64,000 nt of DNA from Sialis fuliginosa. Its lineage: Eukaryota; Arthropoda; Insecta; Megaloptera; Sialidae. Positions within the stretch are counted from its first letter, which is position 1. Each line of letters opens with the position of its first letter. Below, piece by piece: positions 49,901 through 63,162 of this stretch. The DNA lies in assembly GCA_961205875.1 (NCBI GenBank), contig OY540812.1, positions 33,985,098 to 34,049,097 of the forward strand, given 5' to 3'. The translations under genes were made by a program, and so were the position numbers. The notes under the pieces are model-generated. The model searched no databases. It had not been told where the DNA came from and was given only the letters and a program-made list of their open reading frames with translations.

Positions 49901-50688
49901 GTTTATGTTTAAGATTATGTTTATGTTTATGTTTATGTTTATGTTTATGTTTATGTTTATGTTTATGTTTATGTTTATGTTTATGTTTATGTTTGTGTTT
50001 ATGTTTATGTTTATGTTTATGTTTATGTTTATGTTTATGTTTATGTTTATGTTTATGTTTATGTATATGTTTATGTTTAAGTTTATGTTTATGTTTAAGT
50101 TTATGTTTATGTTTGTGTTTATGTTTATGTTTATGTTTATGTTTAAGCTTGTGTTTATGTTTATGTTTATGTTTATGTTTATGTTTATGTTTATGTTTAT
50201 GTTTATGTTTATGTTTATGTTTATGTTTATGTTTATGTTTATGTTTATGTTTATGTTTATGTTTATGTTTATGTTTATGTTTATGTTTATGTTTATGTTT
50301 ATGTTTATGTTTATGTTTATGTTTATGTTTATGTTTATGTTTATGTTTATGTTTATGTTTTAATTTATGTTTAAGTTTATGATTATGTTTATGTTTAAAC
50401 TTATGTTTAAAATTATATTTAAGTTTATGTTTATGTTTTTTTTTATGTTTTTGTTTATGTTTATGTTTATGTTTAAGTTTATGTTTATGTTAATGTTTAT
50501 GTTTATGTTTATGTTTATGTTTATGTTTATGTTTATGTTTATGTTTAAATTTATATTTAAGTTTATGTTTATGTTTATGTTTAAGTTTTAATTTATGTTT
50601 AAGTTTATGTTTTATTTATGTTTAAGTAATGTTTATGTTTATGTTCAAATTTATGTTTAAATTTGTTAAAGTTTATGTTTAAGTTTAT
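49901..50688 (+). repeat. T-arm 16, 788 bp (marker-loss derivative)
   Basis: Has the TTTGTG, TATATG and AAGCTTGTG (50,144) segment of the long arms but no type 1 marker before it. A long arm seems to have lost the stretch between core exit and TTTGTG. Type 2 marker at 50358. The arm-end lost 2 bases (AATTTGTTAAAG). Confidence 0.95.
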
Positions 50689-50694
50689 TTAAAC

Positions 50695-51077
50695 ATAAAC
50701 TTAATCATAAACTTAAACATAAATTTAAACTAAAATTAAAACATAAACTTAATTATAAATTAAAACATAAACTTAAACATAAACTTAATCATAAACTTAA
50801 TCATAAACTTAATAATTAACTTAAACATAAACTTAATCATAAACTTAAACATAAACTTAATCATAAACTTAAAGATAAACTTAATCATAAACTTAATCAT
50901 AAAATTAAACATAAACTTAATCATAAACTTAATCATAAACTTAAACATAAACATAAACATAAACATAAACATAAACATAAACATAAACATAAACATAAAC
51001 ATAAACATAAACATAAACTTAACATAAACATAAACATAATCATAAACATAAACATAAACATAAACATAAACATAAAC
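50695..51077 (-). repeat. A-arm 17, 383 bp
   Basis: Short type with the AATAATTAACTT tag also seen in A-arm 15. Confidence 0.96.
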
Positions 51078-51342
51078 AACACATTTCGTCTCAATTCGAT
51101 TTTGCATAGAAAAATAATTATATAAAATCTTCCTCAAGACAGATTAGATACAAATCGACTCGATTTGTATTAATTCGGTGTATTTTGTATTTATTCGTTA
51201 ATAGTTGTCTTGATTCGTTTCAAACAGTCTATTTTAACCAGTTTTTTATATCAATTCGAAAAGTTTCAGCGCTAATCAGAAATTAAGAGTCAAAATGTCT
51301 AGATTTGACTTAATTTGATGTTATTTGAGTGATATGATGCAT
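51078..51342 (+). repeat. 265-bp core 16
   Basis: Complete, consensus type, 1,442 bp from core 15. Confidence 0.97.
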
Positions 51343-51950
51343 GTTTATGTTTAAGATTATGTTTATGTTTATGTTTATGTTTATGTTTATGTTTATGTTT
51401 ATGTTTATGTTTATGTTTATGTTTATGTTTATGTTTATGTTTATGTTTATGTTTATGTTTATGTTTATGTTTATGTTTATGTTTATGTTTATGTTTATGT
51501 TTATGTTTATGTTTATGTTTATGTTTATGTTTATGTTTATGTTTATGTTTATGTTTATGTTTATGTTTATGTTTATGTTTATGTTTATGTTTATGTTTAT
51601 GTTTATGTTTATGTTTTAATTTATGTTTAAGTTTATGATTATGTTTATGTTTAAACTTATGTTTAAAATTATATTTAAGTTTATGTTTATGTTTTTTTTT
51701 GTTTTTGTTTATGTTTATGTTTATGTTTAAGTTTATGTTTATGTTAATGTTTATGTTTATGTTTATGTTTATGTTTATGTTTATGTTTATGTTTATGTTT
51801 ATGTTTAAATTTATATTTAAGTTTATGTTTATGTTTATGTTTAAGTTTTAATTTATGTTTAAGTTTATGTTTTATTTATGTTTAAGTAATGTTTATGTTT
51901 ATGTTCAAATTTATGTTTAAATTTATGTTAAAGTTTATGTTTAAGTTTAT
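51343..51950 (+). repeat. T-arm 17, 608 bp
   Basis: Short type. The type 2 marker at 51614 lacks TA after the T-run. Allowing for that, its length differs from T-arm 15 by exactly five hexamers. Confidence 0.96.
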
Positions 51951-51956
51951 TTAAAC

Positions 51957-52345
51957 ATAAACTTAATCATAAACTTAAACATAAATTTAAACTAAAATTA
52001 AAACATAAACTTAATTATAAATTAAAACATAAACTTAAACATAAACTTAATCATAAACTTAATCATAAACTTAATAATAAACTTAAACATAAACTTAATC
52101 ATAAACTTAAACATAAACTTAATCATAAACTTAAAGATAAACTTAATCATAAACTTAATCATAAAATTAAACATAAACTTAATCATAAACTTAATCATAA
52201 ACTTAAACATAAACATAAACATAAACATAAACATAAACATAAACATAAACATAAACATAAACATAAACATAAACATAAACATAAACTTAACATAAACATA
52301 AACATAATCATAAACATAAACATAAACATAAACATAAACATAAAC
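51957..52345 (-). repeat. A-arm 18, 389 bp
   Basis: Short type, same length as A-arms 12 and 13. Confidence 0.96.
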
Positions 52346-52610
52346 AACACATTTCGTCTCAATTCGATTTTGCATAGAAAAATAATTATATAAAATCTTC
52401 CTCAAGACAGATTAGATACAAATCGACTCGATTTGTATTAATTCGGTGTATTTTGTATTTATTCGTTAATAGTTGTCTTGATTCGTTTCAAACAGTCTAT
52501 TTTAACCAGTTTTTTATATCAATTCGAAAAGTTTCAGCGCTAATCAGAAATTAAGAGTCAAAATGTCTAGATTTGACTTAATTTGATGTTATTTGAGTGA
52601 TATGATGCAT
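52346..52610 (+). repeat. 265-bp core 17
   Basis: Complete, consensus type, 1,268 bp from core 16. Confidence 0.97.
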
Positions 52611-53798
52611 GTTTATGTTTAAGATTATGTTTATGTTTATGTTTATGTTTATGTTTATGTTTATGTTTATGTTTATGTTTATGTTTATGTTTATGTTTAT
52701 GTTTATGTTTATGTTTATGTTTATGTTTATGTTTATGTTTATGTTTATGTTTATGTTTATGTTTATGTTTATGTTTATGTTTATGTTTATGTTTATGTTT
52801 ATGTTTATGTTTATGTTTATGTTTATGTTTATGTTTATGTTTATGTTTATGTTTATGTTTATGTTTATGTTTTAATTTATGTTTAAGTTTATGATTATGT
52901 TTATGTTTAAGCTTATGTTTAAAATTATTATTTGAGTTTATGTGTATGTTTTTTTTTATGTTTTTGTTTATGTTTATGTTTATGTTTATGTTTATGTTTA
53001 TGTTTATGTTTATGTTTATGTTTATGTTTGTGTTTATGTTTATGTTTATGTTTATGTTTATGTTTATGTTTATGTTTATGTTTATGTTTATGTTTATGTT
53101 TATGTTTATGTTTATGTTTATGTTTATGTTTATGTTTATGTTTATGTTTATGTTTAAGTTTATGTTTATGTTTATGTTTATGTTTATGTTTATGTTTATG
53201 TTTATGTTTATGTTTATGTTTATGTTTATGTTTATGTTTATGTTTATGTATATGTTTATGTTTAAGTTTATGTTTATGTTTAAGTTTATGTTTATGTTTG
53301 TGTTTATGTTTATGTTTATGTTTATGTTTAAGCTTGTGTTTATGTTTATGTTTATGTTTATGTTTATGTTTATGTTTATGTTTATGTTTATGTTTATGTT
53401 TATGTTTATGTTTATGTTTATGTTTATGTTTATGTTTATGTTTATGTTTATGTTTATGTTTATGTTTATGTTTTAATTTATGTTTAAGTTTATGATTATG
53501 TTTATGTTTAAACTTATGTTTAAAATTATATTTAAGTTTATGTTTATGTTTTTTTTTATGTTTTTGTTTATGTTTATGTTTATGTTTATGTTTATGTTTA
53601 TGTTTATGTTTATGTTTATGTTTATGTTTATGTTTATGTTTATGTTTATGTTTATGTTTATGTTTATGTTTATGTTTATGTTTTTGTTTATGTTGTTGTT
53701 TATGTTTATGTTTATGTTTTAATTTATTTTTAAGTAATGTTTATGTTTATGTTCAAATTTATGTTTAAAATTATGTTAAAGTTTATGTTTAAGTTTAT
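52611..53798 (+). repeat. T-arm 18, 1,188 bp
   Basis: Type 1 marker at 52870, AAGCTTGTG at 53,330, type 2 marker at 53471, GTTTTTG and TTGTTG end. Near-copy of T-arm 10, about 13.0-13.1 kb away. Confidence 0.95.
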
Positions 53799-53804
53799 TT
53801 AAAA

Positions 53805-55635
53805 TCAAACTTAATCATAAACTTAAACATAAATTTAAACATAAATTAAAACATAAACTTAATTATAAATTAAAACATAAACTTAAACATAAATTTAAAA
53901 AAAACCTAAACATAAACTTAATCATAAACTTAATCATAAACTCAATCATAAACATAAACATAAATTAAAACTAAACATAATCATAAACTTAATCATAAAC
54001 TTAATCATAAACTTAATCATAAACTTAATCATAAACTTAAACATAAACTTAAACCTAAACTTAATCATAAACTTAATCATAAACTTAATCATAAACTTAA
54101 ACATAAACTTAATCATAAAATTAATCATAAACTTAATCATAAACTTAAACATAAACTCTATCATAAACTTAAACAAAAATTAAAACAAACAATAACTTAA
54201 ACATAAACTTAATCATAAACTTTAACATAAACTTAATCATAAACTTAATCATAAACTTATTCATAAACTTAATCATAAACTTAATCATAAACTTAAACAT
54301 AAACTTAAACCTAAACTTAATCATAAACTTAACCATAAACTTAATCATACACTTAAACATAAACTTAATCATAAAATTAATCATAAACTTTATCATAAAC
54401 TTAAACATAAATTAAAACATAAACATAAACTTAAACATAAACTTAATCATAAACTTAAACATAAACTTAATCATAAACTTAATCATAAACTTAAACATAA
54501 ACTTAAACCTAAACTTAATCATAAACTTAATCATAAACTTAATCATAAACTTAAACATAAACGTAATCATAAAATTAATCATAAACTTTATCTTAAACTT
54601 AAACATAAATTAAAACATAAACATAAACATAAACTTAAACATAATCTTAATCATAAACTTAATCATAAAATTAAACATAAACTTAATCATAAACTTAATC
54701 ATAAACTTAAACATAAACTTAATCATAAACTTAAAGATAAACTTAATCATAATCTAAATCATAAACTTAATCATAAACTTAATCATAAACTTAATCATAA
54801 ACTTAATCATAAACTTAAACATAAACTTAAACATAAACTTAATCATAAACTTAATAATAAACTTAAACATAAACTTAATCATAAACTTAAAAATAAACTT
54901 AATCATAATCTAAATCATAAACTTAATCATAAACTTAATTATAAACTTAATCTTAAACTTAATCATAAACTTAATCATAAACTTAATCATAAATTTAATC
55001 ATAAACTTAAACATAAACTTCAACCTAAACTTAATCATAAACTTAATCATAAACTTAATCATAAACTTAAACATAAACTTTATCATAAACTTAAACATTA
55101 ATTAAAACATAAACATAAACTTAAACATAAACTTAATCATAAACTTAAACATAAACTTATACATAAACCTAAACATAAACTTAAACATAAACTTAAACAT
55201 AAACTTAAACATAAACTTAATCATAAACTTAATCATAAACTTAAACATAAACTTAATCATAAACTTAAAGATAAACTTAATCATAAACTTAATCATAAAA
55301 TTAAACATAAACTTAATCATAAACTTAATCATAAACTTAAACATAAACTTAATCATAAACTTAAAGATAAACTTAATCATAATCTAAATCATAAACTTAA
55401 TCATAAACTTAAACATAAACTTAATCATAAACTTAAAGATAAACTTAATCATAAACTTAATCATAAAATTAAACATAAACTTAATCATAAACTTAATCAT
55501 AAACTTAAACATAAACATAAACATAAACATAAACATAAACATAAACATAAACATAAACATAAACATAAACATAAACTTAACATAAACATAAACATAAACA
55601 TAAACATAAACATAAACATAAACATAAACATAAAC
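53805..55635 (-). repeat. A-arm 19, 1,831 bp (AAAATC entry subfamily)
   Basis: Matches A-arm 11 at +13,085 bp over its first 0.6 kb (TTTAAAAAAAACC, CTTAACCAT and ATACACTT tags), then contains an extra segment with ACGTAATC (54,560) and CTTATCTTAAAC that A-arm 11 lacks. Confidence 0.94.
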
Positions 55636-55900
55636 AACACATTTCGTCTCAATTCGATTTTGCATAGAAAAATAATTATATAAAATCTTCCTCAAGACAG
55701 ATTAGATACAAATCGACTCGATTTGTATTAATTCGGTGTATTTTGTATTTATTCGTTAATAGTTGTCTTGATTCGTTTCAAACAGTCTATTTTAACCAGT
55801 TTTTTATATCATTTCGAAAAGTTTCAGCGCTAATCAGAAATTAAGAGTCAAAATGTCTAGATTTGACTTAATTTGATGTTATTTGAGTGATATGATGCAT
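55636..55900 (+). repeat. 265-bp core 18 (TTTCG/ATATTT variant)
   Basis: Complete. ATCATTTCG replaces ATCAATTCG in motif R5. The exit reads GCATATTTATG instead of GCATGTTTATG. Both changes are shared only with cores 19 and 21. Confidence 0.97.
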
Positions 55901-56631
55901 ATTTATGTTTAAGATTATGTTTATGTTTATGTTTATGTTTATGTTTATGTTTATGTTTATGTTTATGTTTATGTTTATGTTTATGTTTATGTTTATGTTT
56001 ATGTTTATGTTTATGTTTATGTTTATGTTTATGTTTATGTTTATGTTTATGTTTATGTTTATGTTTATGTTTATGTTTATGTTTATGTTTATGTTTATGT
56101 TTATGTTTATGTTTATGTTTATGTTTATGTTTATGTTTATGTTTATGTTTATGTTTATGTTTATGTTTATGTTTTATGTTTATGTTTATGTTTATGTTTA
56201 TGTTTATGTTTATGTTTATGTTTATGTTTATGTTTATGTTTATGTTTATGTTTATGTTTATGTTTATGTTTATGTTTATGTTTATGTTTATGTTTATGTT
56301 TATGTTTTAATTTATGTTTAAGTTTATGATTATGTTTATGTTTAAACTTATGTTTAAAATTATATTTAAGTTTATGTTTATGTTTTTTTTTATGTTTTTG
56401 TTTATGTTTATGTTTATGTTTAAGTTTATGTTTATGTTAATGTTTATGTTTATGTTTATGTTTATGTTTATGTTTATGTTTATGTTTAAATTTATATTTA
56501 AGTTTATGTTTATGTTTATGTTTAAGTTTTAATTTATGTTTAAGTTTATGTTTTATTTATGTTTAAGTAATGTTTATGTTTATGTTCAAATTTATGTTTA
56601 AATTTATGTTAAAGTTTATGTTTAAGTTTAT
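55901..56631 (+). repeat. T-arm 19, 731 bp
   Basis: One-base phase slip GTTTTATG at 56,172 between two pure hexamer runs, also seen at 58,872 and 63,621. Type 2 marker at 56305, no type 1 marker. Confidence 0.95.
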
Positions 56632-56637
56632 TTAAAC

Positions 56638-58148
56638 ATAAACTTAATCATAAACTTATTCATAAACTTAATCATAAACTTAATCATAAACTTAAACATA
56701 AACTTAAACCTAAACTTAATCATAAACTTAACCATAAACTTAATCATACACTTAAACATAAACTTAATCATAAAATTAATCATAAACTTTATCATAAACT
56801 TAAACATAAATTAAAACATAAACATAAACTTAAACATAAACTTAATCATAAACTTAAACATAAACTTAATCATAAACTTAATCATAAACTTAAACATAAA
56901 CTTAAACCTAAACTTAATCATAAACTTAATCATAAACTTAATCATAAACTTAAACATAAACGTAATCATAAAATTAATCATAAACTTTATCTTAAACTTA
57001 AACATAAATTAAAACATAAACATAAACATAAACTTAAACATAATCTTAATCATAAACTTAATCATAAACTTAAACATAAACTTAATCATAAACTTAAAGA
57101 TAAACTTAATCATAAACTTAAACATAAAATTAAACATAAACTTAATCATAAACTTAATCATAAACTTAAACATAAACTTAATCATAAACTTAAAGATAAA
57201 CTTAATCATAATCTAAATCATAAACTTAATCATAAACTTAATCATAAACTTAATCATAAACTTAATCATAAACTTAAACATAAACTTAAACATAAACTTA
57301 ATCATAAACTTAATAATAAACTTAAACATAAACTTAATCATAAACTTAAAGATAAACTTAATCATAATCTAAATCATAAACTTAATCATAAACTTAATTA
57401 TAAACTTAATCTTAAACTTAATCATAAACTTAATCATAAACTTAATCATAAATTTAATCATAAACTTAAACATAAACTTCAACCTAAACTTAATCATAAA
57501 CTTAATCATAAACTTAATCATAAACTTAAACATAAACTTAATCATAAAATTAATCATAAACTTAATCATAAACTTAAACATAAACTTTATCATAAACTTA
57601 AACATTAATTAAAACATAAACATAAACTTAAACATAAACTTAATCATAAACTTAAACATAAACTTATACATAAACCTAAACATAAACTTAAACATAAACT
57701 TAAACATAAACTTAAACATAAACTTAAACATAAACTTAATCATAAACTTAATCATAAACTTAAACATAAACTTAATCATAAACTTAAAGATAAACTTAAT
57801 CATAAACTTAATCATAAAATTAAACATAAACTTAATCATAAACTTAATCATAAACTTAAACATAAACTTAATCATAAACTTAAAGATAAACTTAATCATA
57901 ATCTAAATCATAAACTTAATCATAAACTTAAACATAAACTTAATCATAAACTTAAAGATAAACTTAATCATAAACTTAATCATAAAATTAAACATAAACT
58001 TAATCATAAACTTAATCATAAACTTAAACATAAACATAAACATAAACATAAACATAAACATAAACATAAACATAAACATAAACATAAACTTAACATAAAC
58101 ATAAACATAAACATAAACATAAACATAAACATAAACATAAACATAAAC
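56638..58148 (-). repeat. A-arm 20, 1,511 bp, entry block missing
   Basis: The dyad leads straight into CTTATTCAT and the CTTAACCAT segment, matching A-arm 19 from about 54,250. The usual entry block and some 0.4 kb are absent. Later part shares ACGTAATC and TAATCTTAAAC tags. Confidence 0.93.
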
Positions 58149-58413
58149 AACACATTTCGTCTCAATTCGATTTTGCATAGAAAAATAATTATATAAAATC
58201 TTCCTCAAGACAGATTAGATACAAATCGACTCGATTTGTATTAATTCGGTGTATTTTGTATTTATTCGTTAATAGTTGTCTTGATTCGTTTCAAACAGTC
58301 TATTTTAACCAGTTTTTTATATCATTTCGAAAAGTTTCAGCGCTAATCAGAAATTAAGAGTCAAAATGTCTAGATTTGACTTAATTTGATGTTATTTGAG
58401 TGATATGATGCAT
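58149..58413 (+). repeat. 265-bp core 19 (TTTCG/ATATTT variant)
   Basis: Complete; same two linked changes as core 18. Confidence 0.97.
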
Positions 58414-59337
58414 ATTTATGTTTAAGATTATGTTTATGTTTATGTTTATGTTTATGTTTATGTTTATGTTTATGTTTATGTTTATGTTTATGTTTATGTT
58501 TATGTTTATGTTTATGTTTATGTTTATGTTTATGTTTATGTTTATGTTTATGTTTATGTTTATGTTTATGTTTATGTTTATGTTTATGTTTATGTTTATG
58601 TTTATGTTTATGTTTATGTTTATGTTTATGTTTATGTTTATGTTTATGTTTATGTTTTAATTTATGTTTAAGTTTATGATTATGTTTATGTTTAAGCTTA
58701 TGTTTAAAATTATTATTTGAGTTTATGTGTATGTTTTTTTTTATGTTTTTGTTTATGTTTATGTTTATGTTTATGTTTATGTTTATGTTTATGTTTATGT
58801 TTATGTTTATGTTTATGTTTATGTTTATGTTTATGTTTATGTTTATGTTTATGTTTATGTTTATGTTTATGTTTTATGTTTATGTTTATGTTTATGTTTA
58901 TGTTTATGTTTATGTTTATGTTTATGTTTATGTTTATGTTTATGTTTATGTTTATGTTTATGTTTATGTTTATGTTTATGTTTATGTTTATGTTTATGTT
59001 TATGTTTATGTTTTAATTTATGTTTAAGTTTATGATTATGTTTATGTTTAAACTTATGTTTAAAATTATATTTAAGTTTATGTTTATGTTTTTTTTTATG
59101 TTTTTGTTTATGTTTATGTTTATGTTTAAGTTTATGTTTATGTTAATGTTTATGTTTATGTTTATGTTTATGTTTATGTTTATGTTTATGTTTAAATTTA
59201 TATTTAAGTTTATGTTTATGTTTATGTTTAAGTTTTAATTTATGTTTAAGTTTATGTTTTATTTATGTTTAAGTAATGTTTATGTTTATGTTCAAATTTA
59301 TGTTTAAATTTATGTTAAAGTTTATGTTTAAGTTTAT
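58414..59337 (+). repeat. T-arm 20, 924 bp
   Basis: Type 1 marker at 58655, phase slip GTTTTATG at 58,872, type 2 marker at 59011. The TTTGTG, TATATG and AAGCTTGTG segment found between markers in other long arms is absent. Confidence 0.95.
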
Positions 59338-59343
59338 TTAAAC

Positions 59344-59857
59344 ATAAACTTAATCATAAACTTAAACATAAATTTAAACTAAAATTAAAACATAAACTTA
59401 ATTATAAATTAAAACATAAACTTAAACATAAACTTAATCATAAACTTAATCATAAACTTAATAATAAACTTAAACATAAACTTAATCATAAACTTAAACA
59501 TAAACTTAATCATAAACTTAAAGATAAACTTAATCATAAACTTAATCATAAAATTAAACATAAACTTAATCATAAACTTAATCATAAACTTAAACATAAA
59601 CATAAACATAAACATAAACATAAACATAAACATAAACATAAACATAAACATAAACATAAACATAAACATAAACATAAACTTAACATAAACATAAACATAA
59701 TCATAAACATAAACATAAACATAAACATAAACATAAACATAAACATAAACATAAACATAAACATAAACATAAACATAAACATAAACATAAACATAAACTT
59801 AACATAAACATAAACATAATCATAAACATAAACATAAACATAAACATAAACATAAAC
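59344..59857 (-). repeat. A-arm 21, 514 bp, with duplicated pre-core tract
   Basis: Short-type arm whose pure CATAAA tract is doubled: the CTTAA slip followed by CATAATCAT occurs at 59,679 and again at 59,798, 119 bp apart. Confidence 0.94.
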
Positions 59858-60122
59858 AACACATTTCGTCTCAATTCGATTTTGCATAGAAAAATAATTA
59901 TATAAAATCTTCCTCAAGACAGATTAGATACAAATCGACTCGATTTGTATTAATTCGGTGTATTTTGTATTTATTCGTTAATAGTTGTCTTGATTCGTTT
60001 CAAACAGTCTATTTTAACCAGTTTTTTATATCAATTCGAAAAGTTTCAGCGCTAATCAGAAATTAAGAGTCAAAATGTCTAGATTTGACTTAATTTGATG
60101 TTATTTGAGTGATATGATGCAT
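59858..60122 (+). repeat. 265-bp core 20
   Basis: Complete, consensus type (ATCAATTCG, GCATGTTT), although it lies between cores 19 and 21 of the variant type. Confidence 0.97.
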
Positions 60123-61094
60123 GTTTATGTTTAAGATTATGTTTATGTTTATGTTTATGTTTATGTTTATGTTTATGTTTATGTTTATGTTTATGTTTAT
60201 GTTTATGTTTATGTTTATGTTTATGTTTATGTTTATGTTTATGTTTATGTTTATGTTTATGTTTATGTTTATGTTTATGTTTATGTTTATGTTTATGTTT
60301 ATGTTTATGTTTATGTTTATGTTTATGTTTATGTTTATGTTTATGTTTATGTTTATGTTTATGTTTATGTTTTAATTTATGTTTAAGTTTATGATTATGT
60401 TTATGTTTAAGCTTATGTTTAAAATTATTATTTGAGTTTATGTGTATGTTTTTTTTTATGTTTTTGTTTATGTTTATGTTTATGTTTATGTTTATGTTTA
60501 TGTTTATGTTTATGTTTATGTTTATGTTTGTGTTTATGTTTATGTTTATGTTTATGTTTATGTTTATGTTTATGTTTATGTTTATGTTTATGTTTATGTT
60601 TATGTTTATGTTTATGTTTATGTTTATGTTTATGTTTATGTTTATGTTTATGTTTATGTTTATGTTTAAGTTTATGTTTATGTTTATGTTTATGTTTATG
60701 TTTATGTTTATGTTTATGTTTATGTTTATGTTTATGTTTATGTTTATGTTTATGTTTATGTATATGTTTATGTTTAAGTTTATGTTTATGTTTAAGTTTA
60801 TGTTTATGTTTATGTTTATGTTTATGTTTATGATTATGTTTATAATTAAACTTATGTTTAAAATTATATTTAAGTTTATGTTTATGTTTTTTTTTATGTT
60901 TTTGTTTATGTTTATGTTTATGTTTATGTTTATGTTTATGTTTATGTTTATGTTTATGTTTATGTTTATGTTAATGTTTTTGTTTATGTTGTTGTTTATG
61001 TTTATGTTTATGTTTTAATTTATTTTTAAGTAATGTTTATGTTTATGTTCAAATTTATGTTTAAAATTATGTTAAAGTTTATGTTTAAGTTTAT
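60123..61094 (+). repeat. T-arm 21, 972 bp
   Basis: Type 1 marker at 60370. The middle segment then jumps from TTTAAG/TATATG sequence into an altered type 2 marker (TATAATTAAACTTATG, 60831-60904), losing AAGCTTGTG and a hexamer run. Ends GTTTTTG and TTGTTG. Confidence 0.94.
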
Positions 61095-61100
61095 TTAAAA

Positions 61101-62897
61101 TCAAACTTAATCATAAACTTAAACATAAATTTAAACATAAATTAAAACATAAACTTAATTATAAATTAAAACATAAACTTAAACATAAATTTAAAAAAAA
61201 CCTAAACATAAACTTAATCATAAACTTAATCATAAACTCAATCATAAACATAAACATAAATTAAAACTAAACATAATCATAAACTTAATCATAAACTTAA
61301 TCATAAACTTAATCATAAACTTAATCATAAACTTAAACATAAACTTAAACCTAAACTTAATCATAAACTTAATCATAAACTTAATCATAAACTTAAACAT
61401 AAACTTAATCATAAAATTAATCATAAACTTAATCATAAACTTAATCATAAACTTAAACATAAACTTAAACCTAAACTTAATCATAAACTTAACCATAAAC
61501 TTAATCATACACTTAAACATAAACTTAATCATAAAATTAATCATAAACTTTATCATAAACTTAAACATAAATTAAAACATAAACATAAACTTAAACATAA
61601 ACTTAATCATAAACTTAAACATAAACTTAATCATAAACTTAATCATAAACTTAAACATAAACTTAAACCTAAACTTAATCATAAACTTAATCATAAACTT
61701 AATCATAAACTTAAACATAAACGTAATCATAAAATTAATCATAAACTTTATCTTAAACTTAAACATAAATTAAAACATAAACATAAACATAAACTTAAAC
61801 ATAATCTTAATCATAAACTTAATCATAAACTTAAACATAAACTTAATCATAAACTTAAAGATAAACTTAATCATAAACTTAAACATAAAATTAAACATAA
61901 ACTTAATCATAAACTTAATCATAAACTTAAACATAAACTTAATCATAAACTTAAAGATAAACTTAATCATAATCTAAATCATAAACTTAATCATAAACTT
62001 AATCATAAACTTAATCATAAACTTAATCATAAACTTAAACATAAACTTAAACATAAACTTAATCATAAACTTAATAATAAACTTAAACATAAACTTAATC
62101 ATAAACTTAAAGATAAACTTAATCATAATCTAAATCATAAACTTAATCATAAACTTAATTATAAACTTAATCTTAAACTTAATCATAAACTTAATCATAA
62201 ACTTAATCATAAATTTAATCATAAACTTAAACATAAACTTCAACCTAAACTTAATCATAAACTTAATCATAAACTTAATCATAAACTTAAACATAAACTT
62301 AATCATAAAATTAATCATAAACTTAATCATAAACTTAAACATAAACTTTATCATAAACTTAAACATTAATTAAAACATAAACATAAACTTAAACATAAAC
62401 TTAATCATAAACTTAAACATAAACTTATACATAAACCTAAACATAAACTTAAACATAAACTTAAACATAAACTTAAACATAAACTTAATCATAAACTTAA
62501 TCATAAACTTAAACATAAACTTAATCATAAACTTAAAGATAAACTTAATCATAAACTTAATCATAAAATTAAACATAAACTTAATCATAAACTTAATCAT
62601 AAACTTAAACATAAACTTAATCATAAACTTAAAGATAAACTTAATCATAATCTAAATCATAAACTTAATCATAAACTTAAACATAAACTTAATCATAAAC
62701 TTAAAGATAAACTTAATCATAAACTTAATCATAAAATTAAACATAAACTTAATCATAAACTTAATCATAAACTTAAACATAAACATAAACATAAACATAA
62801 ACATAAACATAAACATAAACATAAACATAAACATAAACTTAACATAAACATAAACATAAACATAAACATAAACATAAACATAAACATAAACATAAAC
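61101..62897 (-). repeat. A-arm 22, 1,797 bp (AAAATC entry subfamily)
   Basis: Entry as in A-arms 11 and 19, but an internal stretch with ACTCTATC and CAAACAAAAAC is missing. From about 61,570 it copies A-arm 20 at +4,761 bp. Confidence 0.94.
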
Positions 62898-63162
62898 AAC
62901 ACATTTCGTCTCAATTCGATTTTGCATAGAAAAATAATTATATAAAATCTTCCTCAAGACAGATTAGATACAAATCGACTCGATTTGTATTAATTCGGTG
63001 TATTTTGTATTTATTCGTTAATAGTTGTCTTGATTCGTTTCAAACAGTCTATTTTAACCAGTTTTTTATATCATTTCGAAAAGTTTCAGCGCTAATCAGA
63101 AATTAAGAGTCAAAATGTCTAGATTTGACTTAATTTGATGTTATTTGAGTGATATGATGCAT
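62898..63162 (+). repeat. 265-bp core 21 (TTTCG/ATATTT variant)
   Basis: Complete; same linked changes as cores 18 and 19. 4,749 bp from core 19. Confidence 0.97.

Noticed and set aside
42281-52610. CRISPR array
   Set aside because: Conserved 265-bp blocks at regular spacing look superficially like repeats, but they are far too long, the 'spacers' are one simple repeat, and there are no cas genes.
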